Shown: positions 48,933 to 61,824 of the stretch, piece after piece
Numbering within the stretch: position 1 is the first letter of the stretch
Layout: every line of letters begins with the position of its first letter
Source: Syngnathus acus
Taxonomy: Eukaryota > Chordata > Actinopteri > Syngnathiformes > Syngnathidae
Assembly: GCF_901709675.1 (NCBI RefSeq)
Contig: NC_051090.1
Location: 8,389,842-8,453,841, forward strand
Direction: 5' to 3'
Length of the DNA: 64,000 bases
Notes under the pieces: model-generated
What the model was told of the DNA's origin: nothing
Databases searched by the model: none
What the model saw: only the letters and a program-made list of their open reading frames with translations
Translations under genes and position numbers: made by a program

Positions 48933-51900
48933 AAAAAGAAGACATCGTGTCAAGGTATACATGACATTTGGTGGCAATAGTGTGATATGAAGTTATAATA
49001 TTTAATTTAATTATACTGGATTTCTTTTTGCATATATTCACCCACAGTTTATTTTCTTTCAATGTGAACGCATCTGTTCTGTTGAAAGCGTGATGTACCG
49101 TGCAATTGTTTTCAAAGGATATGTTTGAACTATTAAATTTCTTTGTTGATTCTAACTTCTATTCATGTGGGTTGGGACACTAGTAAAATGCAGACCCCAG
49201 CTTGACAACAGCTGAGAACCACTCAAACCAAATGACAATTGTTAAGACGATGAAAGGATTTTGAAGAAGTTGACGCACCATTTTTTCCCATGTCAAGCTT
49301 TTTGTAGTTTTTTCCCCCCATATTTTTATTTGTGACTATCTCTCGATTAAATTTTGGTCATTATCTAAATAACACTGTGTTCTGGTAAAACACAAAGCTA
49401 CTTTTCTTGACCCTTTTCAAGCATCAAGGGCCATCACGGCTTTTTTGCCTGTGTCTGAAAATGTGGGAGGAAACAAACAAATTCGAGTTAACTTGCTGTT
49501 TATATTTTTGGCATTGTGTTTAACTAATAACTACGACATTCATAATGTAGTCTGACAACTCTGTCTTTCATAAGTGGTGCAAATTGTGACGGTGTAAATC
49601 TGTTAGATCGGTGTAAGAATACACGGTCAGTTACGTGATACTGCATTTACCATATTTCCTCAGGATTTTTTTTTTTTTTTTATATTTATGGCTTGGATGT
49701 ATTTTATGCACAATACATCCATCCATTACTGGGAACATTTTTGAGAAACCCATAAGGTATAACTTTCTCATCCTAATGAAGGCAATAAATTGCTTCTGAA
49801 CACAAACAAATTCCAACAGTATGTGACCCAGAGTTGAGTTGAAGATTAACTCCAAAAACAATTGCTTCTGTTCCAACAGAAACTATAGCACATGAGGTTT
49901 GCTCATAGACTGGCTTCCTCATGTCCCTCTGGTTTCCTGTCCTCATGACGATAAACTATTAAATTGCAAAATGGATATAAATCTTTGAACTCGAAAGGAA
50001 ATCTTACATTTATTTCGCGTTGAGCAGATATAGTTCCTAACAGTGATCTGCAGACAGACTTGCGGGTTATATTATATTTAGGAGCTAGACTATCACAGCA
50101 ATAACTTAATGACTATATGTGGACATGATTGTTTCTACATGTGTTGGTTTTACCATTTATGCAGAGAGTAGAGGACTGACTGGTTTGATGGGACATTTGT
50201 CATCTACTAATGCTATTCACCTGTAGACAGTAGTGCGGGGGACTGACGAGCTATCGATCACATTCCGGAGCAGGACGGAGGAAACGCAGTCAAGGCTGTC
50301 AGATGAGTGGGCGAGGAGACAGATAGGCCTTCTTGACATATTGCAGACCATTAAGGCATGCTGATAATGTGAGAAAAGTTTCTACAGATATGGTCAGAGC
50401 CATGAGAGACAATGTGGGGTGACGCTGAAAAAGCGGGAAGATCAGAGAAGCTACTTTGTTAACTTTCAGGTTCTCAATCTCAAAGGGATGAAAAATAAAA
50501 TAGCAGTGGGACATGAAATGATGAATTGGAAGGGGTTTGGGGAGCTGGTTGGTTTTCTTCTTTTGAAAACAGTGTCAGTTCAAACGGAATGCGGAATAAA
50601 AGAGACTTTCTACTGGCTTACATTGTGGGATGTTTCATACTTTCAGTTACTGGACATCAATAAAGATAATACGATAAGACATCGAGGGCACACTGATTGG
50701 GATCATATGTTGATGTGACATTTTCTCATTTAATTCCTTCGAAAAAATGTATACACTTGGGAGTTATCGTACAGAGGTCCACATGCAAAGACGGCGTAAA
50801 TAGTAGTCCAATTCAAGGAAGGCTTTGGTGGCCGGATCCTATGTGGGGTTTGCCTGGCTCTTTTTATCAAGCACCTCCTTCAAACAGCACAAAAATCACT
50901 TTCAGAATTGATTGGTTGTCAACATGCAGAGTAATAGCTCTGATCCATTTGCAGGGGAAATACATATTTTTGTCCTCTTTGCGCAGTGAGACCGATGCAG
51001 AGATGAGGCTGAGCACAGTGATCGATGACTTTGAACCTCTCTAAGGATGAATGTAGAGTGTGAGGATGGAGCATTGATTCTCACATTAACTCCTCTGGGG
51101 ATATTTGGTGCACCTTCAGTAAAGCGTGCAACTAGCTAATGTCCAATCCTTCAGTAAGTTTAAGACCTTGAACAATAATGGATATTTGATGAAATATGCA
51201 GCTAAGATGAGGTGGGAAAACGAGTATGGTCACACTTCTCAGGTAATTTCAGCAAGTACTGCACTTTATTATCTCCATTTACCAGTCAATTAAACTTCAT
51301 GATTCTATAAGTCCTAGTGCTGTTTTTTTGCAACTATCCTGCAGTCGAAAAATGCTTCATATTCATTCCGCAACACGATTTCCTTCATGATGATGGCACA
51401 AATTAAAGTGGTGCTCAGTTCATTACTGGCTGGGGCAACAAAACATAAAAAAAACATTATGGCTGTAGGCAAAATTATGTCAAAATTCCTAAAGCCTAAA
51501 AAGTTCAGATTACTATATTGTTGTCATGTAATTCCCCTCATAAATTCTACTCTCGTCATCAATATAGTAATGGGGCACAACAGGCAAACAGATATCTAAA
51601 GATGCACTTAGAACTCTTTCTGTGGTCACTGGAGTATGACTAAGCCACGCAGAGCCAAATAATTATTAGCAGAATAGCGTCTGGTGCCGAATATTGGACA
51701 GATTTGCGACTTCAAAGCGGAGTTCTCATAGTGTGTATACCCACGCAAAAAAACATCTTCACAGACAATGTTGAAATAATTAGCTTCCTATTGTCGCCTG
51801 AGAAACAGAGACAGTGTCTTTAAACATGTTTTTTATAAACCCTGCGAGTGAATTGGCTTGTTATTAGTGACGTGCAGAATGGTTTTATGTGTTTGTGTAC

Positions 51901-53232
51901 AGTCGAAAAATGATCATTAGTGGCCAAGTAAAAAGTGCAGGGGAGTAAAGCAATCATGGCTTGCTCAAGACTTAAATGCTATTGAAGTTACTTTGAGGAA
52001 AGCTATTAACTGCAGCGAGGCCGCTTGGAGTGATATATATTTTGATGTTAGGGGCCCTATTTCCGTGCCCAGCTGATTGCCCAAAGCACAGTCTAACTGT
52101 GTGCGTGAGTGGCCTTTATTTTCTTTTAGTATTTTTGTACACATGCGCAGGTTGTGCTTCGTAATTGGAGTGAATACAGCCAACTGTCTTCCTGGCAAAA
52201 GGTTCCTGTATGATATATTATATAAGATATCTTTGGTTGTGTCACTTGAGACCACACATCACAAAAGTGGCCACTGATGGTGTCCTAGTGGAACAGTGAG
52301 ATGATGACATAGACCGTATGCTGATGGAAATACTATTGAGGCCCCTTCCTGGCAGAGCTCAGAGGCTAATTGTGAATAATCTTCACCAATAGCGAGGGCA
52401 AGTATTTTTGGGTCATTTTCAAAGAAAAACTGCTGGGCAATTTGCTTTTGAATAAGGAAAGACAGAGGAATTTATAAGATGTCAAGGAGAACACGAAGGG
52501 TAAGGCATGGAAGTCATTATATGGAGGAAACGTAAGATACTACTTGTCCGAGAGCACAGTACAAGCTAAAAAAGGCAAAGGCACTAACGTCCTTGTCATT
52601 ATTGTTTTTTAGCCTCAAGAATAAGTTTGTATTAGTTCTGAAGAATTTACAAACTGTAACTTTTTTTTATTGATTTTAGACTGCATTATAAGTCAAAGAT
52701 GATAATTGAACTGCCTTGTTATTCACTGTTCAGCACCCACAAAATATTTTCCAACTTCAAAATGAATTGCACCAGTGACTCAGTCACATCCAATGCAACG
52801 CAGATCGAATGAAAAATCCAGTTTAACTAGCGTACTGTACTTTTCTACTTACTGCCAAATGAAATATACTGCAGCTGTAATGAGTTCGTGAAGTGTTGTC
52901 AATGAGAAATTTATCCTGCAGCCACACTCCTCAGAGAGATGGCCAGCACATTGCTGCTGTCATTCTCTTGGAAGAAGTTAAAAACAATGTCCAGACTTTC
53001 TTATTCCAATGTGAACATTCATTCCCATGAGGGGTGACTTTTCGTTCTCTAATTTACTCTGCAGATATTGTCCCATTTGCCATTGATTTTTTTCCACCAA
53101 CACCTCTTAATCTCATCTAAAAAATTTCAACTGATTTTGTGACCTAATACACTTTTACTATAAAAGTGATAATACTCTATTTTCATACCATATGATATGT
53201 ACACATGATTTACATAATCATTAGTTATGTGA
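48933..53232. other. Intergenic sequence
   Basis: No gene or element recognised. The longer open frames (for example around 50697-51044) show no known motif. Confidence 0.5.
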
Positions 53233-53242
53233 AAGCTTAGTC

Positions 53243-53446
53243 AAAAAATATCTCATTTTATCATTGTGTTTACTGTTGATTCAACGCTAGAGATTTTAAA
53301 TGCATTAAAACAAGACAAATGTCATTGACTCGGATTTCCTCAGCTCTATTTTCTTACTGCTAATTAAAGTCTTTAAGCTTTGGCCTAAAATAATCACATT
53401 TCTCACACCGACTGGGAAAAGGTGTGTTTGTCTCTTCAATCTGTCT
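53243..53446 (+). repeat. Left arm of perfect 204-bp inverted repeat
   Basis: Read base by base, it is the exact reverse complement of 53670-53873, with no mismatch or gap. It starts with A6 and TATCTCATTTTATC and ends TTCAATCTGTCT. Confidence 0.95.
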
Positions 53447-53539
53447 CTGCCAGGAACGCCTGACAAGTTAGAACAGCTCTGCAGCTTCCAGTTGACTTCC
53501 CTTTCTCCAAAAGAGTGACTAAATAACTCGGGTGCTTTC

Positions 53540-53623
53540 TACGGAAGAGGATTAGGGCCAGTGAAGAAAAAAAAAAACGAGGGGTGACAGGATTCTGACT
53601 TTTTTTCTCAGAATTCTGACTTT
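53540..53623 (+). repeat. Direct repeat module C, copy 1 (in the hairpin loop)
   Basis: Starts TACGGAAGAGGATTAGGGCC and ends TCAGAATTCTGACTT. It matches 53942-54025 with one base change in an A run and one extra T. Confidence 0.9.
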
Positions 53624-53649
53624 CCCTCCGCCACCCCATGCCATAAAGT
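53616..53649 (-). repeat. Inverted module B in the loop, partner at 53877-53910
   Basis: 34 bp reading CTGACTTTCCCTCCGCCACC on the + strand. Its reverse complement matches 53877-53910 at 32 of 34 positions. Confidence 0.85.
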
Positions 53650-53669
53650 GAGAATTCTGACTTTAAAGA

Positions 53670-53873
53670 AGACAGATTGAAGAGACAAACACACCTTTTC
53701 CCAGTCGGTGTGAGAAATGTGATTATTTTAGGCCAAAGCTTAAAGACTTTAATTAGCAGTAAGAAAATAGAGCTGAGGAAATCCGAGTCAATGACATTTG
53801 TCTTGTTTTAATGCATTTAAAATCTCTAGCGTTGAATCAACAGTAAACACAATGATAAAATGAGATATTTTTT
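53670..53873 (-). repeat. Right arm of perfect 204-bp inverted repeat
   Basis: Exact reverse complement of 53243-53446. The loop between the arms is 223 bp (53447-53669). The arm is followed three bases later by module B' (53877-53910). Confidence 0.95.
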
Positions 53874-53876
53874 TAT

Positions 53877-53910
53877 ACTTTATGGCGTGGGGTGGCAGAG
53901 GGAAAGTCAG
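53877..53910 (+). repeat. Inverted module B', partner at 53616-53649
   Basis: ACTTTATGGCGTGGGGTGGC and onward, 32 of 34 identical to the reverse complement of 53616-53649. It lies directly after the right arm. Confidence 0.85.
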
Positions 53911-53941
53911 TGTGTTGTGGTTTTGACCAGAGAGGACATTA

Positions 53942-54025
53942 TACGGAAGAGGATTAGGGCCAGTGAAGAAAAACAAAAACGAGGGGTGACAGGATTCTGA
54001 CTTTTTTTTCTCAGAATTCTGACTT
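53942..54025 (+). repeat. Direct repeat module C, copy 2 (outside the hairpin)
   Basis: Same orientation as 53540-53623, about 98% identical by eye. It lies just right of the inverted repeat. Confidence 0.9.
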
Positions 54026-57000
54026 CTGACTTTAAGCTTAGGTCTGGCTGAGTAATTATTTTTCACACCCGTATGGAACTCAGTGGATCATATCTACTTA
54101 AGATCCACATTACACGGTTGGATTCATACACAAAGTGACATAATTATCACCTGTGTTGTTATCATTTTTTACTGGGCATTTCTTTCCTTGGAAGCGAGGA
54201 GTGATTACATTAATTTGATTTTTTTTTTATGTCTAAATTGTACGTAATGGGGATTTTACCATCCAGATGCAATGACAATAAAGATTCTAATTCTGTCTGG
54301 TCATGGAATTCTAGTCACCTTGATTTATGTGTCAAATCGACCTTTGTTTTTATTTGTTATGACTATAACTGAATTGCTCATCTCCTCTCTGTCTGAGACA
54401 CATTGTTGGCCTCTGTGAATGCCCAAGGTATGTGTGCCTGCTTGGTCTGGGCTTGCCTTGTGCAGACTTTGAAAAAGGTATCCTCTTTATCTTTATATAT
54501 AAGAGACAAAGGGATTCCTTTGTTTCCATTATAACAGTTGCAGATGAATTCAGCTAGACTAAGGTCACAGTTTTTTCCCCCGAGAAGTTAACGGTCTAAA
54601 AACAACAATCTCAATAATAACATTAGATAAATGATATGACAGGAACACTTAACTGAGGCAATAGGCACCATTATCATTCATCATTGCCTCAGGGCGGTGT
54701 CCCCCTAACAGCTTGCAGGTAAGGGCTGCATTAGAGGAGGCCATTCTACCTGGCCACCCCTCAATCTAGAGGATGGTTACTTTAAGAGGTTAACGATGAG
54801 ACTAACTATACACATGTCAAGGATGATTGAAGTCGTAATAAACCATTCTGTCCATTAGATGGTTGTTTATGCTATTAACTGGAGCAGGAACCGCTTTTTA
54901 GTCTGTCAGTGCCATCAGCAATCTCATATTGCCACAATGAATTGATGGGTGGGAGGAAATTGCTAGATCCGCGGAGTTAAAAATGCACAAGGGGGTGATT
55001 TGGAGTTTAGTTCGGGGGTGAATCTCGTCCGTCTTTCCTTCTGACATGGGGTATTGAAGGAGAAGGGGACAGGATGCAAACAAACGCCACTAAACGTCCT
55101 GTGTGTGTTGTGTTATCCTCCACCACCGCCTTGGTGATCTGTCTCCCCTGTGTCAAACCGAGTTGAGATGACTCCCAGGCCATGTTGACCCACAGGGATG
55201 CTTCCCTACAGCATGCAGACAAACACACATGCGTACACACAAATGCGCAAACACTCTCACAACACTCCCAAACTTCCAGAAAAACACAATTAAATGACCC
55301 CACCCTCCGTTGTCAGTGTTATCTTATCTTACCCTCTAACCTTAAACTCCCCCCTTCTACATACTACACCCTAGAATAGGCCCTGAGGTGGCCCCTGAAT
55401 CATCACCTTCCTCCAGACACACAGACAGCCAAAACTAAATTATTACCCCTTAGTCACTGAACTCCTGAAATGTTTTGTATCTTTCTTTTCCTCAAAGTAC
55501 ATGTTTTTCTTTCTATAGAGAGTAATAACTGTTGGCAATCTACCGTGTGAACAGTTTACAAGTTTATAAAGTGTGTCTGCTGGACATTTTCATACATATA
55601 TCCAGAACATTTGTGAGGTCAGAGGTCACTGAAAAGCACGTGGAAAGTTCTAGTTTATCGCAAAGGTGTTTAATGGTATTGCGATCGGGATGCTGGCCAG
55701 GCCTCTCAAGTTCTTCAAATGCACACATCCAGCAGGAGACAACACAGACACAAAACAACTTCCCTTTTGACACCCTTACAAAAAACTTTAGTGTAGATCA
55801 CTTTTTAGTTTCTAACAGGAATTGCTACATTACCCACTTGTGAATAATTGTGTGTTGCATGCGTTTCTGAAAAGTAGACTTGCACTATGCATTTCTATCC
55901 TCTTGGGTTTACCCACGTTTGGGTCATGAAAATGTAACCGAATGCTGCTAATGACAGTCAAATTGCTTGTTCAGTTTGTTACCTTTCTGGTTGGTCAAGC
56001 TAGACAGGAGTTCAAGGCTTTCTATGTGACACTCTCTGTTGAACAAAGACTCCTTATCTGCTGGTGGCTTCCCATTTCCTTCGTCCTCAGGCTCCCCAGA
56101 CACTACCGAGACGAAGAGTGTAAATCACCCACTGTATAACGTCTCTTCTCGTTTTCATTTCTTCTTTTAAATCTTTCCCTCCCTCCGTAGCACTCTGGGG
56201 GAAATAGCCAGAAATTTCAAGCTGTTCATGCGCCCTTTTGTCTCCTCTACATGCCAAAACAATGCATCATTTCCGACTTAGTATCTTCTCAATTACTTTT
56301 GCTCTGTTGATACGCCCATGTTGCCTCTTCCTTGTTTTTCTTGGCCTGCTTCCTGTCCCTTTGCTTCCTTACTATAATGGTTTAATTGGAGGCTATGACA
56401 CTGGTTGCGTTAGATATGGACAATTGGGGTAATAGGCTGTTGCTGATGCCGCCGCTGCTGCTGCTGGGATATCCATTCGAGCGTGGTGTGGCCAGACAGA
56501 GATAAAGCAACACTATGTTTATCTGAGAGAGCAGCAATTAGTAGCCACTGCAATACAGAGAATAAGTGCAGACGTCACCTGATGTTCAACCACATTGGTT
56601 CTAGAGTAATGGCAGGATGTTCACTCTGAAAAAGGAATACATAGCTAGAGAGAGGAAAGGACATGACGTATTCACAAACGTGAATGTTCCCTCTTTTAGA
56701 AAATGTGTGGCTTTGTGGTGGAGCCAGTGATCTTGTCACATTAGCATACTTTGGATTGTGAAGAAAAGAGCCACCAGTTAGGTCCATCCAAAGTCAGCTT
56801 TGATAGGCTCCAGCTTTCCCGTGACACTGAAAAAGTAGCTGTCTAGTGCAGAGTCAGGTATGAAACAAAGTAGTAACAGGTGGAAAGGAAAGAGGAGCTC
56901 TAGCAAACTTCCAAACGGAAACATAAATCTGACAGATAGACAGTGAGTTAACATGTAATGATGCATAAGATATGCACGTATTTGCTGCGGCTGGATTCCT

Positions 57001-57418
57001 ACCCCATTGAAAAACAAAACTTGCCTTAAAAATACAATTCCTACAATATGCTTAGAAAATGTATTTGGATATAGATACTTGCATAGCTATAATAGTAGCT
57101 TACAAATAATTAGAAAAGTAGGGCTGACCATTAAAAGAGGAAGTAATATTAATATACATATGCTAACTTAATTTACTTTTCACTCCTCTTGGTCGTACAA
57201 AACAAAGTCTCAAGATGGCTGATCACATTCTCTCTGAAGTAAACATCTGCTTAGGCCACCATGACACATAACACGCCATCTGTTCTTTTTCTCACCTTCT
57301 CTCCCTTATGTCCCTTGATCCCTTTTCCATCTTCTGAAATTCAGTAACTGACAGCTTTTCGTAAAAATGTCTGCAGAGACTGGAATATGTGTGAAAATAA
57401 TTGAGCTACAAGGATATA

Positions 57419-57480
57419 ATGTTGCTGTCACACTGAGATTGCATCCTGAATGTTGCTGTCACACTGAGATTGCATCCTGG
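57419..57480 (+). repeat. Two-copy tandem duplication, 31-bp unit
   Basis: The unit ATGTTGCTGTCACACTGAGA plus 11 more bases occurs twice in a row, nearly identical, followed by a third start ATGTTGCT. Confidence 0.9.
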
Positions 57481-58339
57481 ATGTTGCTAAGTAGTGGGTT
57501 AACCCAAAATGAGTTAGTGTAGATTTGGATAGCAGTTTGAACACTTGGTGGAAAATGTGGACAATCGCAAATCTGCAAAGCAAAGCCTACTTCAGATTTT
57601 TAGCTGTGAGTAAACTTGATTTAACACCTCCCTGGTGTTTTACTTATTGTGTCTCCTATGCATTCCCATTTGTTAGTCACCTTCACTGCTGGCTGAAAGA
57701 GGAAGAGGTGGGCCGACAGAGACAGGATATGTTGTTTGTCAGCCAGCAGCGGACGTTGCTGACAGAGCTCTGCTTTCGGCTGAGGTGTCAAACAAAGAGT
57801 GAGCCAGGCCAGGAACTGTAGGACAAGCTGTGAGTTTGTCCACCCTCCTGCCACCTTTTTCAGCTCTGCGATTGCTTATGCTTTCACTCTCCATGCCGTC
57901 GCCTTTTTATCCATTGCTGGCCCGAATCCAGGAAATCCAACAACAAGGCATACCATCAAATACTGTGAGGCCGTGAAAATGAATAGAACAGTGTCGTTTT
58001 TGCTGTCATGTCAACTATATCTTTGGATACTCAAAAGTGAAAGCTCACAGTAATGTTAAAAAAAATGTTGATCTTTGAATAGTAATGAAAATATAACACA
58101 CTAAACAATCAACGCTACACCAGTTTATTGGAATATTGGGCTCAACACATATTGCAACAACTTTTAATGTATCTTTTATTTTCTAAATGGCATGCTAAAA
58201 AAACTGTACATAAGATTCAATTAAAGGGCATTAGTCAATGCCTCGCTTTTGAGATTTTCAAACAAATTTTAAGCAAGGAAAATGATAATTAGGTTCAGGG
58301 TTAAACTGCTCATCCCTAAAAATTATTTATATATCATAG

Positions 58340-58394
58340 TGGTTCAGAAAATGGATGGATGGATGGATGTATTATTATTATTATTATTATTATA
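58340..58394 (+). repeat. SINE/L2 tail remnant with (GGAT)n and (ATT)n
   Basis: GGTTCAGAAAATGGATGGAT is the usual 3' end of fish SINE/L2 copies, here without the body, followed by an ATT run of about 22 bp. Confidence 0.55.
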
Positions 58395-60174
58395 ACGCTC
58401 AGTTTTAATTAAGTGCAAATGTAATGCCTGTTACATGTTCACCTCACCTTTTTAACCTTTTGTCACACAAGTGTAAAGCTAGATTTCCCAGTGCAAAATG
58501 CAAACATTCCACCTCAACTTGCATAACAAGCGGCAACTTGTATGGTAACGCTGGCATCCATGTTTATAAACACCTGGCTGAACACAGCTGAGTATGCGGC
58601 TGCACATGCAAGTACACATCAATGGAGCCTCAGCCCTCATTAGTTTCACACCACTCATGTTTGTTGAAGCTTTGACAGCAACACCAGCATGGATATCAGA
58701 ACTGTCACAAAAGGAAGCAAATCATTGTCATGTTGACCGAACACTGGCGCAATAACTACAAAAGAGCAGCATCAACACATCAACGCTGTACCGGGTCATT
58801 GTGTCATAGGGTTTAAAGACACACGCCTGCAGAGCTGTCTCCTTTTTACAGTTCTATCAACACAAGCCATAGAAGTGTAGAGTGGGAGTTGGGGATGACT
58901 TTCTACCACCTGGCATCTTTTTAACCTAGTCAATTTCCAGTCAGCTATGAATCATTGCATTGTTATACAAGCAAAAGGGGAGTCTCACGAATTCTGGGAC
59001 ACCCCCTCCACTTGTGCATTCCTTGCTAAATTCCTCAATTGTTGGACTACAGTAGAGTGTTTAATCCCCACATCTTGTACAGATTAATTTATATAATGAC
59101 ATAGCAAAAATGACAGAAAAAGTGTTCATGTTTAAGCAATTAGAGGTGTTTAGTGCCTTGCTCAAGGGCACCTCAATAATTTCTATACCCATTAGGAAAA
59201 TCAGACCAGAGGTTCTTTGATCGCACTCCTCCATTCTTAACTACATGGGGTCCGCCAATGAGTTCTAGGCCCGTGGTAGAATTCTTTGAAATGTTATTGT
59301 AAAAAGTGAACAAATGCATTTTCAAATGTTTTCATTGTCTGCCTCCAAAATACTCATTTAAAACAAAGGCAAAAACCACGTAATGTAAAATAATAGAAAT
59401 GCTTTGCATTACCTTGTGCCTCTCTCTTCTGGATATGGTGAGAACAGACACCTGTAGCAGGCACAAAAGACGCCAGATGAGGGCAATGATTGTGCAAGTA
59501 AACATTGCACACTAACAAAACAATGTTACACACCCTGCTAAAAAAACATTCCTCATGTGTCTACATAGATTTCTGCAGTAAACAGTAGCCCTGTGGGGAA
59601 TCCTTCTGAGATTTCAGGACAAGTTGCACAACATACACACAAAATGTCAATTAAAACAATCAAAGAATAAAAATCTCGCTCTCTTAGGACAAGAAAACAA
59701 GAAATAAATCTAAATGTAATGTAGACATGTACAAATCATGACAGTTTGTCTATTAATTTTAAAGATTTACTTTCCATTTCAAGTCAGATCATTTAAATTA
59801 TGTTAATTAAAAAGCTTAAATACATATTATTAAAATGTTAAAAACAACTGACAGTTGGATTTTACACATCATTCAAATTTGAGTATGGAAAGCTGATGTT
59901 TCGACGCTGACAGAAGAGTGTTAAGGCTTAGAAGTGCTGGACAACCAAATCGGTTTTATGCAATGGGGTTAGGGATTTCTAAAGTGGGTGCTGGCAGGGA
60001 CCAACCAGATTAACATTCCTGGTGGAATTTTAACACTCTGGGTGACAATTTCTGCAACACTGTGGCCTTATGCTCCTCCTGTGTGTTAAGGCCAGGACCT
60101 CAAGTTAAGAATATGTCATCTGGAAAATGAGCACGACCTTGTCTTCAAGGAGTATCAATGGACTGCGTGATGGT

Positions 60175-60243
60175 AGTGTGTGTGTGTGTGTGTATGTGTG
60201 TGTGTGTGTGCGCGTGTGTGTGTGTGTGTGTGCGCGCGTGTGT
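60175..60243. repeat. (TG)n microsatellite with CG interruptions
   Basis: About 69 bp of alternating purine-pyrimidine TG/CG, a Z-DNA-prone composition. Confidence 0.9.
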
Positions 60244-61583
60244 AGTGGGCAGGAAATAATCACCATTGAGGGAGGGGATATCTTTCTGCCTCACTGTTCC
60301 CACTGACTGAAACTGAGCCTCCTTGTGGAGGTGGCTCCTTCATTGTGCCAGAAAGTAAAAAAATAATAATACCGCTCAAAAATTTCACTTCATACTCCTC
60401 AAAACCACATTGTATCAACTCAACCTTTTCAGTAAAAACTAACCTTGAAATATTTACTCTCAGCTATGAAACTGCTGTGCTCACAGTGGAACATGTCAGG
60501 CTGGTCTTCCAAGTAGTATAAGAACTATGCAGGTCCCCCACTGCTTATCTGTTAGCAGCTCCTGTGTGAGTCTGGGCAGGGCAGGCGTGGGAGGCGAGAC
60601 TTGGTAGTGTCATCAATCCACACCGGAAAATGCAGGTATCTAAATAAAGCACAAAGAGAAACGTTGGCATGTGTATAGATAGGCACCCACATGTACTGCA
60701 GTCCATATTGGGAGGCCAAACATTCAAAAGACAAAACAACATTCATATGTTTTTCCAATAAGATATGCAATAACTGTTTGCATCGATATAGTTATTTTAT
60801 AAGTCACAATTATTAAGAAAAAACTCATTATGCCGTATTTTGTTCGTTTCGTAAAACTGCAATTGCAATTTCAAATTCACATCAATAATGCCATGTTTTA
60901 GGAAAGACTTTTCTATCGTGGGCGGGATAATTCAGTAAACGTGCTCGCTTAATGGTGGTAAAATGCAATCTTTCACACGCGGTGATTAGGGAGCTTCAAT
61001 TACATAAAAATGGCGATAAAAATGTTTCACACCATGCCCTCATGCTCCAACTCATATAGTCCTCATTTTCTACTTTTGCATTTAAGTTATTCATTAGTCA
61101 GGGAACTATTCACCTGCAAGTTCTCGGGTTCAGTGTTATTCGCTAAGCTGACTTTATTGCGTCTCGAACAAGAGGACCTTGCGTTGAAAATCAGATTTTG
61201 AAATGCCCATCATATATCTTAAGAGCAAAATGACCTGCTGTAGCACAAAAAATGATGAAAGCCTGTCTGCTAACAGAGGAAAACACACACACACACACAC
61301 ACCTGTATAAACATGGGCTATTTCAGAATGGTGTGCAGACCAATGACTGATGGGTCATTCATTGCCAGATGCAGACAGTAAACTAGAATGAGGCAAACTG
61401 CAATGAATGACATTTATACACCGTCTAAACTTTTGACAAACATTAAAACTGGTTTGCAGCTACAAAAAACATTGCTAATTTACATAAAACCTAGAGTTGC
61501 CAACAAATAAACTAAACCCCAAAAATATTTTAAACACCAATTATAATGAAATGGATCATTTATTGAAAATGTTCATATTAATG
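60244..61583. other. Intergenic sequence
   Basis: Short CA run at 61283-61302. No gene or other element recognised. Confidence 0.5.
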
Positions 61584-61824
61584 TACCATCACAACTATAA
61601 GCCACTACTTTTGCAAAAGCTTTGAACCCTGCCTTTTATAATCCGGTGCATCTTATGTGTCAATGGATTTTTCATTATTTTTATGATGTTGTAAAAGGAT
61701 TTGTTTTGGCAATACAGGTTATAGAAATGAGGACATATCATTTAAAACCCTTGGATCTTATATATGAACAAAACAGGATTTCCCTCTAGTTTTAGCTGGT
61801 GCTTGTAGTCCGGAAATTACGGTA
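61584..61824. mobile_element. Degraded TIR MITE related to 13855-14028
   Basis: The right end GTAGTCCGGAAATTACGGTA closely matches the right repeat of the MITE at 13855. The left end TACCATCACAACTATAAGCC is a worn partner. Internal modules CTTATGTGTCA and ATCTTATATATGAA with TCCGGTGC are typical of this MITE type. Confidence 0.65.

Larger units (their letters stand above)
54042..60174. other. Intergenic sequence
   Basis: No gene recognised. Contains a possible LINE tail (54271-54296), a mixed-composition block (54641-54960), a 31-bp tandem duplication (57419-57480) and a SINE/L2 tail remnant (58340-58369). Confidence 0.5.
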
